The notes under the pieces are model-generated. The model saw only the letters and a list, made by a program, of their open reading frames with translations. It was not told the DNA's origin and made no database searches. Source: Nymphaea colorata (taxonomy: Eukaryota > Streptophyta > Magnoliopsida > Nymphaeales > Nymphaeaceae). From it: a stretch of DNA of 60,000 nt. The DNA lies in contig NC_045142.1 in assembly GCF_008831285.2 (NCBI RefSeq), forward strand, positions 4,411,501 to 4,471,500, given 5' to 3'. The translations under genes and the position numbers were made by a program. Shown here one piece after another: positions 47,801 to 60,000 of the stretch; position 1 is the first letter of the stretch, and each line of letters starts with the position of its first letter.

Positions 47801-50800
47801 CCAAGTTCAACAATTTTTAGATCAGTTGAGACCACTGATTGATGTTCAACAATTATCAGATCAGATAAGACCACTGATCGAAGTTCAACAATTTTCAGAT
47901 CGGATAAGACCACTGATCAAAGTTCAACGATTTTCAGATCAGATAAGACTACTGATCGAAGTTCAACAATTTTCAGATCAGATATGACCACTGATCAATA
48001 TTCAACAATTTTCAGACCGGATAAAACCACTTATCTAAGTTCAACAATTCTAAGATCATTTAAGACACCTGATCCAAGTTCAACAATTTTCAGATCAGAT
48101 AAGACCATTGATTGAAATTCAGCAACTTTCAGATTATATATGACCATTGGTCGAAGTTGAACAATTTTGAGATCAGATAAGACCACTGATCGAAGCTCAT
48201 TAGCTTTCATATTAGAGAAGAACGTTAATCGAAGTTCAACAATTTTAAGATCAGATAAGACCGCTGATCGAAGTTCAACAATTTCTTAAATCAGATATGT
48301 CCAGTGATCGGAGTTCAACAATTTTTAGATCAGATAAGACCACTGATCGAAGTTCAACAATTTTCAAATAAAAAATGGCAACCGATCCAAGTTCAACAAT
48401 TTTCAGATCAGTTGAGACCAGTGATTGAAGTTCAACAATTATCAGATCATATAAGACCACTGATCGAAGTTCAACAATTTTCAGATCGGATAAGACCGCT
48501 GATCAAAGTTCAACAATTTTCAGATCAGATAAGACCACTGATCGAAGGTCAACAATTTTCAGATCAGATAAGACCACATCGAAGTTCAACAATTTTCAGA
48601 TCAGATATGACCACTGATCAATATTCAACAATTTTCAGACCGGATAAAACCACTTATTTAAGTTCAACAATTCTAAGATCATTTAAGACCATTGATCAAG
48701 GTTCAACAATTTTCAGATCAAATAAGACAACTGATCGAAGTTCAATAATTTTCAAATCAGATAAGACTACTGATTGAAGTTCAACAATTTTCAGATCAGA
48801 TATGACCACTTATCGAAGTTCACCAATTTTCAGAATGGATAAGACCACTGATCGAAGTTGAACAGTTTTCAGATCAGTTGAGACCACTGATCGAAGTTCA
48901 ACAATTTTCAGATCAGATAAGACAACTGATCGAAGTTCAACAATTTCTAGATTAGATAGGACCAACGATCAAAGTTCATCAATTTTCAAATCACATAAGA
49001 CCACTGATTGAAGTTCAACAATTCTTAGACCAAATATGACCACTGATCGATGTTCAACAATTTTTTGACCGGATAAGACCGCTGATCGATATTCAACAAT
49101 TTTTTGATCGGATAAGACCACTGATCGAAGTTCAACAATTTTCAGATCAGATAAGGCCGCTGATCGATTTTCAACAATTTTTAGATCAAATAACACCGTT
49201 GATCGAAGTTCAATAATTTTCAGATCAGACAAGACCACTCATCGAAGTTCAACAATTTTGAAATCAGATAAGACCACTGATCGAAGGTCTAAAACCACTT
49301 ATCGAAGTTAAACAATTTTCAGATCTGTTGTGACCACTGATCGAAGTTCAACAATTTTCAGATAAGATGAGACCATTGATCGAGGTTCAATAATTTTAAG
49401 ATAATTTAAGACCATTGATCGAGGTTCAACAATTTTCGGATAAAATAAGACCACTGATCGAAGTTCAACAATTTTCAGATTGGATATGACCGCTGATCGA
49501 AGTTCAGCAATTTTCAGATTGGATATGACTACTTAGCCAAGTTCTCCAATTTTAAGACCGGATAAGACCACTGATTGAAGTTCGACAATTTTCAGATCAG
49601 ATAAGACCGTTGATCGAAGTTCAACAATTTTCAGATCAGATAAGACCACTGATCGAAGTTCAACAATTTTCATATCGGATAAGACCACTGATCAAAGTTT
49701 GACAATTTTCATATCAGATAAGACCACTGATCGAAGGTCAACAATTTTCATATTAGATTGGACCACTGATCGAAGATCAACAATTTTCAAATCAGATATG
49801 ACCACTGAAGAATATTCAACAATTTTCAGAGCTTAAAAAACCACTTATCAAAGTTCAATAATTTTTAGATCAGATAATACCACTGATAGAAGTTCAACAA
49901 TTTTCAGATCAGATAAGACTACTGATCGATGTTCAACTATTTTCAAATCAGATAAGACCACTGATCTAAGTTCTACAATTTTCAGACCATATATGACCAC
50001 TGATCGAAGTTCAACAATTTTCGAAGTCGATAAGACCACTGATCGAAGTTCAACAATTTTCAGATCATATATGACCACTGATTGAAATTGAACAATTTTC
50101 TGATCAGATAAGACCACTGATCGAAGTTCATTAGCTTTCATATCAAAGAAGACCATTAATCGAAGTTCAACAATTTTGAGATCACATAAGACTGCTCATC
50201 GAAGTTCAACAATTTATTAATTCAAGTATGACTAGTGATTGAAGTTCAACAATCTTCCGATCAGATAAGACCACTGATCGAAGTTGAATAGTTTTCATAT
50301 CAGAGATGACGCTAATCGAACTTCAACAATTTATCAAATCGGATATCACGAGTGATCGAAGTTCGAGAATTTTCAAATCAGATAAGACCACTGATTGAAG
50401 TTTAACAATTTTTCGATAAAAAAAGGCAACTGATCCAAGTTCAACAATTTTCATATCTGTTGAGACCACTGATTGAAGTTCAACAATTTTCAGATCAGAT
50501 ATGACCACTGATCGAAGTTCACTAATTTTCATATCAAATAGGACCACTGATCGAAGGTCGAGAATTTTCAGATAAGATATGACCACTGATCGAACTTCAC
50601 CAATTTTCATATCAGATAGGACCACTGATCGAAGGTCGAGAATTTTCATATCAGATACGACCACCGATCGAAGTTCAACAATTTTCAGATCAGATATGAC
50701 CATTGATCGAATGTTTGACAATTTTCAGATCAGATAAGACCACCGATCGAAGTTCGATAATTTTCAGATCAGATATGACCACTGATCGAAGTTCATTAGC

Positions 50801-53800
50801 TTCCTTATCAGAGAAGACCGACAATCGAAGTTCAACAATTTTGGGATCAATAAGATTGCTCATCGAAGTTTAACAATTATTTAAATCAGATATGACCACT
50901 GATCGAAGTTCAACAATTTTGAAATCAGATAAGACCACTGATTGAAGTTCAATAGTTTTCATATCGGATATGACTGTTAATTGAAGTTCAACAATTTTGA
51001 GATCAGATAAGACTGCTGATTGAAGTTCAACAATTTTTTAAATCAGATATGACCAGTGATCGAAGTTCAACAATTTTCTTATCAATTGAGACCCCCGATC
51101 GAAGTTCAACAATTTTCACATCAAAAAATTGATTTGAGTTCAACAATTTTCATATCAGTTGAGACCACTGATTGAAATTCAACAATTTTTAGATCATATA
51201 AGACCACTCATCGAAGTTCAACAGTTTTCAGATCGGATAAGACCAGTGATCAAAGCAATAATTTTCTGAACCGATATGACCACTGATCGAAGGTCAACAA
51301 TTTTCAGATCAGATATGACCATTGATCGAAGTTCAACAATTTTCAGATCAGATAAGACCACTGATCGAAGGTCAACAATTTTCAGATCAGATAAGACCAT
51401 TGATCGAAGTTCGACAATTTTCATATCAGATAAGACCACTGATCGAAATTCAATAATTTTCATATCAGATATGACCACTGAACAATGTTCAATAATTTTG
51501 AGACCGAATAAAACCACTTATCGAAGTTCAACAATTTTTTGATCATTTAAGACCATTGATCGAGATTCAACAATTTTCGTATCAAATAACACCACTGATC
51601 GAAGTTCAACAATTTTCATTCCAGAGGATGCCACTGATCGAAGGTCGAGAATTTTCAGATCAGATACGACCACTGATCGAAGTTCAACAATTTTCATTCC
51701 AGAGGATGCCACTGATCGAAGGTCGAGAATTTTCAGATCAGATACGACCACTGATCGAAGTTCAACAATTTTCAGATCAGATATGACCACTGATCGAATG
51801 TTCGATAATTTTCAGATCAGATAAGACCACTGATCGAAGTTTGATATTTTTCATATCAGATATGACCAGTGATCGAAGTTCGATATTCATATCAGATATG
51901 ACCAGTGATCGAAGTTCAACAATTTTTGGATCAATAAGAATGCTCATCTAAGTTGAACAATTATTTAAATCAGATATGACCACTCATCGAAGTTCAACAA
52001 TTTTGAGATCAGATAAGACCACTTATCAAAGTTCAACAGTTTTCATATCAAAGATGACTGTTAATTGAAGTTCAACAATTTTGTGATCAGATAAGACCGT
52101 TGATCGAAGTTCAACAATTTATTAAATCTGATATGACCAGTGATCGAAGTTCAACAATTTTCATATCAGTTGAGACCCCTGATCGAAGTTCAACAATTTT
52201 CGAAGTTCAATAATTTTCACATCAAAAAATTGAGTTAATCCAAGTTCAACAATTTTCATATCAGTTGAGACCACTGATTGAAGTTCAACAATTTTTAGAT
52301 CATATAAGACCACTCATCGAAGTTCAACAGTTTTCAGATCGGATAAGACCAGTGATCGAAGTTCAATAATTTTCAGAACCAATAAGACCATTGATCGAAG
52401 GTCAACAATTTTCAGATCATATATGACCATTGATCGAAGTTCAACAATTTTCAGATCATATAAGACCACTGATCGAAGGTCAACAATTTTCAGATCAGAT
52501 AAGACCATTCATTGAAGTTCGACAATTTTTAGATCAGATAAGACCACTGATCGAAGTTCAAAAATTTTCAGATTGGATATGACCACTGATCAATGTTCAA
52601 CAATTTTCAGATCGAATAAAACCACTTATCGAAGTTCATTAATTTTCAGATCATTTAAGAACATTGATCGAGGTTCTACAATTTTCAGATCAAATAAGAC
52701 CATTGATCGAAGTTCAACAATTTTCAAATCATAGAAGACCTATAATCGAAGTCCAACAATTTGCATATTAGATATGATCACTGATCGAAGTTCAACAATT
52801 TTCATACCAGATAAGGCCACTGATCGAAGGTCGAGAATTTTTAGATCAGATACGACCACTAATCGAAGTTCAACAATTTTCAGATCAGATATGACCACTG
52901 ATTGAATGTTCGACAATTTTTAGATCAGATAAGACCACTGATCGAAGTTCGATATTTTTCAGATCAGATATGACCACTGATTGAAGTTCATTAGCTTTCA
53001 TATCAGACAAGACCGATAACCGAAGTTCAACAATTTTTGGATCAATAAGAATGCTCATCGAAGTTCAACAATTATTTAAATCAGATATGACCGCTGATCG
53101 AAGTTCAACAATTTGAAATCAGATAAGACCACTGATCAAAGTTCAACAGTTTTCATATCAAAGATGACTGTTAATTGAAGTTCAACAATTTTGAGATCAG
53201 ATAAGACCGCTGATCGAAGTTCAACAATTTATTAAATCTGATATGACCAGTGATCGAAGTTCAACAATTTTCATATCAGTTGAGTCCCCTAATCGAAGTT
53301 CAACAATTTTCACATCAAAAAATTGAATTGATCCAAGTTCAATAATTTTCATATCAGTTGAGACCGCTGATTGAAGTTCAACAGTTTTTAGATCATATAA
53401 GACCAGTGACAAAAGTTCAACAGTTTTTAGATCGGATAAGACCAGTGATCGAAGTTCAATAATTTTCTGAACCGATAGGACCACTGATCGAAGGTCAACA
53501 ATTTTTATATCAGATATGACCATTGATCGAAGTTCAACAATTTTCAGATCAAATAAGACCACTCATCGAAGGTCAACAATTTTCATATCAGATAAGACCA
53601 TTGATCGAAGTTCGACAATTTTTAGATCAGGTAAGACCACTGATCGAAGTTTAATAATTTTCAGATCGGATATGACCACTGATCAATGTTCAACAATTTT
53701 CAGACCGAATAAAACCACTTATCGAAGTTCATTAATTTTCTGATCATTTAAGACCATTGATCGAGGTTTTACAATTTTCAGCTCAAATAAGACCATTGAT

Positions 53801-56800
53801 CGAAGTTCAACAATTTTCAAATCATAGAAGACCAATAATCGAAGTTCAACAATTTGCATATTAGATATGATCACTAATCGAAGTTCAACAATTTTCATAC
53901 CAGATAAGGCCACTGATCGAAGGTCGAGAATTTTTAAATTAGATACGACCACTGATCGAAGTTCAACAATTTTCAGATCAGATATGACCACTGATTGAAT
54001 GTTCGACAATTTTCAAATAAGATAAGACCACTGATCGAAGTTCGATATTTTTCAAATCAGATATGACCACTGATCGAAGTTCAACAGTTTTCATATCAGA
54101 AATGACTGTTAATTGAAGTTCAACAATTTTGAGATCAGATAAGACCACTGATCGAAGTTCAACAATTTATTAAATCTGATATGACCAGCGAAATTCAACA
54201 ATTTTCTTATCAATTGAGACCCCCAATCGAAGTTCAACAATTTTCACATCAAAAAATTGAATTGATCCAAGTTCAACAATTTTCATATCAGTTGAGACTA
54301 CTGATTGAAGTTCAACAATTTTTAGATCATATAAGACCACTCATCGAAGTTCAACAGTTCAACAGTTTTCAGATCGGATAAGACCAGTGATCGAAGTTCA
54401 ATAAATTTCTGAACCGATATGACCACTGATCGAAGGTCAACAATTTTCAGATCAGATATGACCATTGATAGAAGTTCAACAATTTTCAGATTAGATAAGA
54501 CCACTGATCGAAGGTCAACAATTTTCAGATCAGATAAGACCATTGATCGAAGTTCGACAATTTTCAAATCAGATAAGACCACTGATCGAAGTTCAACAAT
54601 TATTTAAATCAGATATGACCACTGATCGAAGTTCAACAATTTTGAAATCAGATAAGACCACTGATCAAAGTTCAACAGTTTTCATATCAGAAATGACTGT
54701 TAATTGAAGTTCAACAATTTTGAGATCAGATAAGACCACTGATCGAAGTTCAACAATTTATTAAATCTGATATGACCAGTGATCGAAGTTCAACAATTTT
54801 CTTATCAATTGAGACCCCCGATCGAAGTTCAACAATTTTCACATCAAAAAATTGAATTGATCCAAGTTCAGCAATTTTCATATCAGTTGAGACCACTGAT
54901 TGAAGTTCAACAATTTTTAGATCATATAAGACCACTGATCGAAGTTCAACAGTTCAACAGTTTTCAGGTCGGATAAGACCAGTGATCGAAGTTCAATAAT
55001 TTTCTGAACCGATATGACCACTGATCGAAGGTCAACAATTTTCAGATCATATATGACCATTGATCGAAGTTCAACAATTTTCAGATCAGATAAGACCACT
55101 GATCGAATGTCAACAATTTTCATATCAGATAAGACCATCGAAGTTCGACAATTTTCAGATCAGATAAGACCACTGATCGAAGTTCAATAATTTTCATATC
55201 AGATATGACCACTGATCAATGTTCAACAATTTTCAGACCGAATAAAACCACTTATCAAAGTTCAACAATTTTGTGATTATTTAAGACCATTGATCGAAGT
55301 TCAACAATTTTCATATCAAATAAAACCATTGATCGAAGTTCAACAATTTTCAATTCAGAGAAGGCCAATGATCAAAGTTCAACAATTTTCAGATCAGATA
55401 TGACCACTGATCGAAGTTCAACAATTTTCATACCAGATAGGACCACTGATGGAAGTTCACCAATTTTCAGACCGAATAAGACCACTAATCGAAGTTCAAC
55501 TGGTATGACCACTGATGGAAGTTCAACAATTTTCAAACCGGATAAAACCACTGATCGAAGTTCAACAATTTTCAGACTGGATAAGACCATTGATCGAAGT
55601 TCAACAATTTTCAGATCGGATAAGACCACTGATCGAAGTTCAACAATTTTCAGACTAGTTAATTCCATAAATTAAAGTTCAACAATTTTCAGACCGGATG
55701 TGACCACTGATCGATATTCAACGATTTTCGGACCGGATATGACCACTGATCTATATTCAACGATTTTCAGACCGGATATGACCACTGATCGATATTCAAC
55801 GATTTTCAGACCGGAGAACACCATTGATCAAAGTTCAACGACTTTCAGATCAAATAAGACCACTGCTCGATGTTCAACAATTTTCTGATCAGATAAGACC
55901 ACTGATTGAACTTAAATAATTTTCAGATTCGATAAGACCACTTATCAAAGTTCAAAAGTTCAACAATTTTGTGATCAGATACGACTGCTCACAAGAAGTT
56001 CAACAATTTTCAGATCATATATGACCGCTGATCGAAGTTGGGAAATTTTCATGTTAGATAAGACCACTGATTGAACTTGAACAATTTTCAGATCAGATAA
56101 GACCACTGATCAATATTCAATTATTTTCAGAGCGAAAAAAACCACTTGTCGAAGTTCAACAATTTCTCTCTCCCCAAATGTGCTTATTACTTTGCTGCTT
56201 TTATTCTACCTCACTCTGAGTAGTGACATACACATCCTAGCTTTTAGGAGATCTGTTAACATTGGCAATAATAGCAACTTTGTATCTCTCTTTTAAGCAT
56301 TCTTAATGGCACTGCATTGGATATGTCTAACATTGCAAGAGATCTCATAGCACCTCCCTTTTTTTTCTCATCTGTCTCTCTTGCGGATCAGAGAAGACTA
56401 CTGATCAAAGTTCAACAATTTTCAGACCAGATATGACCACTGATCGAAGTTTAACAATTTTCAGACCAGATATGACCACTGATCCAAGTTTAGCAATTTT
56501 AAGACCAAATATGACCACTGATCGAAGTTCAACAATCTTCAGAACAGATATGACCACTGATCGAAGTTCAACAATTTTCAAACCGAATATGACCACTGAT
56601 CGAAGTTTAACAATTTTTAGACCGGATAAGACCACTGATCGGAATTCGACGATTTTCAAACTGGATATGACCACTGATCGAAGTTCAACGATTTTCAGAT
56701 CAGATAAGACCACTGATCGAAGTTCAACGATTTTCAGATCAGGTAAGACCACTGATCGAAGTTCAACGATTTTCATATCATATAAGACCACTGATCGAAG

Positions 56801-57560
56801 TTCAACGATTTTTAGATCAGGTAAGACCACTGATCGAAGTTCAACAATTTTCTGATAAGATAAGGCTATTGATCGAAGTTCAACGATTTTCATATCAGAA
56901 AAGACCGCTGATAGAAGTTCAACTATTTTCAGATCAGATATGACCACTGATCGTTATTCAAAAATTTTCAGATAAGATAAGACCACTTATCAAAGTTCAA
57001 TAATTTTCAGATCCGATAAGACCATTGATCAAAGCTCAAAAGTTCAACGATTTTGAGATCATTTAAGACAACTCATCGAAGTTCAACAATTTTCAGATCA
57101 TATATGACCCATTGATCGAAGTTGAATGATTTTCAGATTAGATAAGACCACTGATCGAAGTTGAACAATTTTCAAATCAGATAAGACCACTGATCGAAGT
57201 TCATTAGCTTTCATATCAGAGAAGACCGTTAATCGAAGTTCAACAATTTTGAGGTCAGACAAGACTAGTCGCTCATCGAAGTTCAACAATTTAGTAAATC
57301 TGATGTGATCAGTGAGAAGTTCAACAATTTTGAGATCAGATAAGACCACTGATCGAAGTTCAATAGTTTTCATATCAGAGATGACTGTTAATCGAAGTTC
57401 AACAATTTATTAAATCAGATATGACTAGTGATGAAAGTTCAATAATTTTCAGATCAGACAAGACCATTGATCGAAGTTCAACAATTTTCAGATCAAAAAA
57501 GGCAACTGATCCAAGTTCAACAATTTTCTTATCAATTGAAACTACTGATTGAAGTTCAAC
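41877..57560. repeat. 39-bp tandem satellite, main array (about 400 units)
   Basis: The unit is 39 bp with core 'gatcgaagttcaacaatttt' followed by a CAGATCAGATAAGACCACT-type half. A clean example is at 59814-59852. Units are diverged (roughly 5-20% by eye) but the period is kept. One plus frame reads DRSSTIFRSDKTT per unit. Because 39 is a multiple of three, several frames stay open over many units, which explains the dozens of ORFs here. None should be taken as genes. The array shows higher-order blocks (see findings) and is broken once, at 56165-56390. Confidence 0.97.
56165..56390. other. unique sequence inside the satellite array
   Basis: About 225 bp unrelated to the 39-bp unit interrupts the array between 'gttcaacaattt' and 'gatcagagaag'. 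It starts CTCTCTCCCC, is T/C-rich at both ends, and has no ORF and no clear terminal repeats. It could be an insertion or a captured flank. Nothing like it is seen elsewhere in the window. Confidence 0.8.
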
Positions 57561-57566
57561 CATTTT

Positions 57567-57922
57567 TAGATCAACGAGTGCAAACTATGATACAAATGTG
57601 AAGCTGCCTAAGATGGAGGTTAATTACAAATCTGAAACTACCCAAGATGGAGGTTCCAAGGTTCTCCGGCGATTGTCAAGGGGTTGTTTTGGAAAGGAGG
57701 GTTGCTCAGGTTGATGTTGTATTGCATGTGGTGGGCACAAGGATACGTTGGTATCACTGGTTGGTGGCTCAACAAGGCTGTCCTTCATGGAACAAGTTTG
57801 TAGATGACTTAACAGTGCATTTTGGCCTAGTCGCTTACATTGACTACAACGTGGAGCTTTCTAAAATAGGCAGAAATGGCTCAGTCAAGATTATCAAGCT
57901 GAGTTCCAAGAACTTTGTAATG
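57567..57922 (+). pseudogene. gag module 3, internally deleted
   Basis: Same junctions as the other modules. An internal deletion fuses 'ctccggcg' to 'attgtcaagg' (about 57668) and removes the segment carrying the CTCTTAGTTGG break, so an open frame of 98 codons runs 57647-57943. It retains RIRWYHWLV and WNKFVDDL. Confidence 0.7.
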
Positions 57923-58403
57923 ATCGAACTTCAACAATTTTGAGGTCAGATATGATCGCTGATCGAAGTTCAACAATTTTGAGATCATATATAACGACTG
58001 ATCGAAGTTCAACAATTTTCAGATTAGATAAGATCATTGATCGAAGATGAACAATTTTCATATCAGATAGGACCACTAATCAAAGTTTATTAGCTTTCAT
58101 ATCAGAGAAGACCGTTAATCGAAGTTCAATTTGAGATAAGATAAGGTTGCTCATCGAAATTCAACAATTTATTAAATCGGATATGACCAGTGATCGAAGT
58201 TCAATAGTTATATATTAGAGATGACTGTTAATCGAAGTTCAACAATTTTGAGATCAGATAAGACCGCTGATCGAAGTTCGAGAATTTTCAGATCAGATAA
58301 GACCACTGATCGAAGTTCGAGAATTTTCACATCAGATAAGGCAACTGATCCAAGGTCAACAATTTTCATATCTGTTGAGACCACTGATTGAAGTTCAACC
58401 ATT
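57923..58403. repeat. 39-bp satellite, short array between gag modules 3 and 4
   Basis: About 12 diverged units of the same 39-bp repeat. Confidence 0.93.
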
Positions 58404-58406
58404 TTT

Positions 58407-58802
58407 AGATCAACGAGTACAAACTATGGTATGAATCTGAAGCTGCCTAAGCTAGAGGTTAATTACAAATCTGAAACTGCCTAAGATGGAGGTTCCAAGG
58501 TTCTTAGGTGATGACCCTTGTTAGTTGGGTCTTTGCGCTGAGCGATTTTTTGATTGTCAAGGGGTTGTTTTGGAAAAGGGGTTGCTCAGGTTGATGTTGC
58601 ATTGCATGTGGAGGGCACAAGGATACGTTGGTATCACCTTGTTGGTGGCTCAACAAGGTTGTCCTTCATGGAACCAGTTTGTAGAAGACTTAACAGGCGT
58701 TTTGGCCTAGCCGCTTACATTGGCTACAACGTTTAGCTTTCTAAAATAATCTGAAATGGGTCAGTCAAGAATGTGAAATTGAGTTCCAAGAACTTAGTAA
58801 CG
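58407..58802 (+). pseudogene. gag module 4
   Basis: Same internal near-repeat and the TTAGTTGG break. Further frameshifts lie within the gag core (near 58580 and 58640). It ends GAACTTAGTAA into satellite, as in module 1. Confidence 0.7.
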
Positions 58803-60000
58803 ATCGAAGTTCAACAATTTTCAGATCAGATATGACCATTGATCGAAGTTCAACAATTTTCATATCTGATATAACCGTTGATCGAAGTTCAATAATTTCA
58901 TATCAGATGAGACCACTGATTGAAGTTCAACAATTTCAGATCAGATGAGACCACTGATTGAAGTTCAATAATTTTCAGATCAGATAAGCCACTGATTGTA
59001 GTTCAACATTTTTCAAATCGTATATGACCATTGGTCGAAGTTGGACAATTTTCAGTTAAGATAAGACCACTGATCGAAGCTCATTAGCTTTCATATAAGA
59101 GAAGAACGTTAATCGAAGTTCAACAATTTTGAGATCAGATAAGACTGCTAATCGAAGTTCAACAATTTATTAAATCAGATATGACCAGTGATCGAAGTTC
59201 AACAATTTTCAGATAAGGTAAGACCACTGATCGAAGTTCAATAGTTTTCATATCAAAGAACACCATTAGTCGAAGTTCAACAACTTTAAGATCAGATAAG
59301 ACTGTTGATCGAAGTTCAACAATTTATTAAATTCGATATGACCAATGATTGAAGTTCAACAATTTTCAGATCAGATAAGACCATTGATCGAAGTTCAACA
59401 ATTTTCAAATCAAAAAAGGCAACTGATCCAAGTTCAACAATTTTCAGACCGGATAAGAAACTGATCGAAGTTTAGCCAATTTCTGATCAAATAAGACCAT
59501 AGATCGAAGTTTAACAATTTTCAGATCGGATAAGACCACTGATCGATATTCAACCATTTTCAGATCATATATGACTACTGATCAATATTCAACAATTTTC
59601 ATACCGGATAAGACCGCTGATCAAAGTTCAATAATTTTCAGATTAGATATGACCACTGTTCAATATTCAACAATTTTCAGACCGAAAAAAACCACTTATC
59701 GAAGTTCAACAATTTTCAGATCAGATATTACCACTGATCGAAGTTCGACAATTTTCGGACCGGATATGACCACTGATCGAAGTTCAACGATTTTCAGACC
59801 GGATAAGACCACTGATCGAAGTTCAACAATTTTCAGATCAGATAAGACCAGTGATCAAAGTTCAACGATTTTTAGATCAAATAAGACCACTGATCGAAGT
59901 TCAACTATTTTCAGATCAGATATGACCACTTGTCAATATTCAACAATTTTTAGACCAGATAAGACCACTTATCGAAGTTCAATAATTTTCAGATCAGATA
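58803..60000. repeat. 39-bp satellite, third array, runs off the window
   Basis: About 30 units. The array continues to the last base, so its true length is unknown. Confidence 0.95.

Noticed and set aside
41877-60000. Dozens of ORFs of 60-180 codons in the last 18 kb
   Set aside because: They follow from a 39-bp (13-codon) tandem unit and are read on both strands with the same repeats. No unique coding sequence.
41877-60000. CRISPR-like array
   Set aside because: Units are contiguous without spacers, diverged, and lie in plant DNA next to a gag fragment.
41877-60000. LRR protein gene on the minus strand
   Set aside because: The VVLSDLKIVELRS pattern only imitates leucine-rich repeats. Stops and frameshifts interrupt it throughout, and no start, signal or flanking domain is present.

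Overview
This window looks like nuclear DNA of a flowering plant. The evidence is a five-exon, GT-AG spliced pectate-lyase-like gene, an intronless 3-ketoacyl-CoA synthase gene, a eukaryotic tRNA-Gly(UCC) with plant-style CAA triplets in front and a T-run behind, a solo LTR with target-site duplication, a CACTA-type transposon end, several MITE-like families, a Ty3/gypsy gag remnant and many long AT microsatellites. The lineage cannot be fixed from sequence alone. The contrast between the very GC-rich KCS coding body and its AT-rich surroundings is often seen in monocots and some early-diverging angiosperms, but that is only a hint.

Layout. 1-13 kb: a pectate-lyase neighbourhood on the minus strand. 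One gene (9095 to 4017) can be spliced into a 396-residue protein. It is flanked on both sides by decayed copies of its 3' end: two downstream (1-450 and 1490-2140) and one upstream (11120-11720, perhaps with an exon 2 trace near 12800). The intact gene carries a decayed duplicate of its second exon, a tandem duplication in intron 1 and a solo LTR in intron 4. 13-28.8 kb: gene-poor, AT-rich DNA with microsatellites, two copies of an AT-cored MITE-like element, three stretches of a degenerate GAATCCGAAT-type repeat, GAGTCGA-rich blocks and one CACTA end. 28.97-30.36 kb: the KCS gene with TATA-like box, pyrimidine-rich leader and a poly(A) signal candidate. 30.7-36 kb: MITE-like and microsatellite-rich DNA. 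36.0 kb: tRNA-Gly(UCC). 36.8-39.7 kb: a GC-rich 5'-gene-like region followed by exon-like pieces that I could not join into a gene.

40.6-60 kb: the 5' end of a dead Ty3/gypsy-type retrotransposon (LTR, tRNA-Met-type primer site, gag start) runs straight into a huge tandem array of a 39-bp unit (13 codons), roughly 430 copies to the window edge. The array is organised into higher-order blocks whose lengths are multiples of 39 bp, and it contains four gag modules with the same two junctions with the satellite. Three of them share an old disabling lesion and the fourth has lost that stretch. This gag-linked satellite is the most unusual object in the window.

Only two protein genes (pectate lyase, KCS) and one tRNA are supported as functional. 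They are unrelated in pathway, apart from pectate lyases acting on cell-wall pectin and KCS feeding very-long-chain lipids to surface and membrane lipids.
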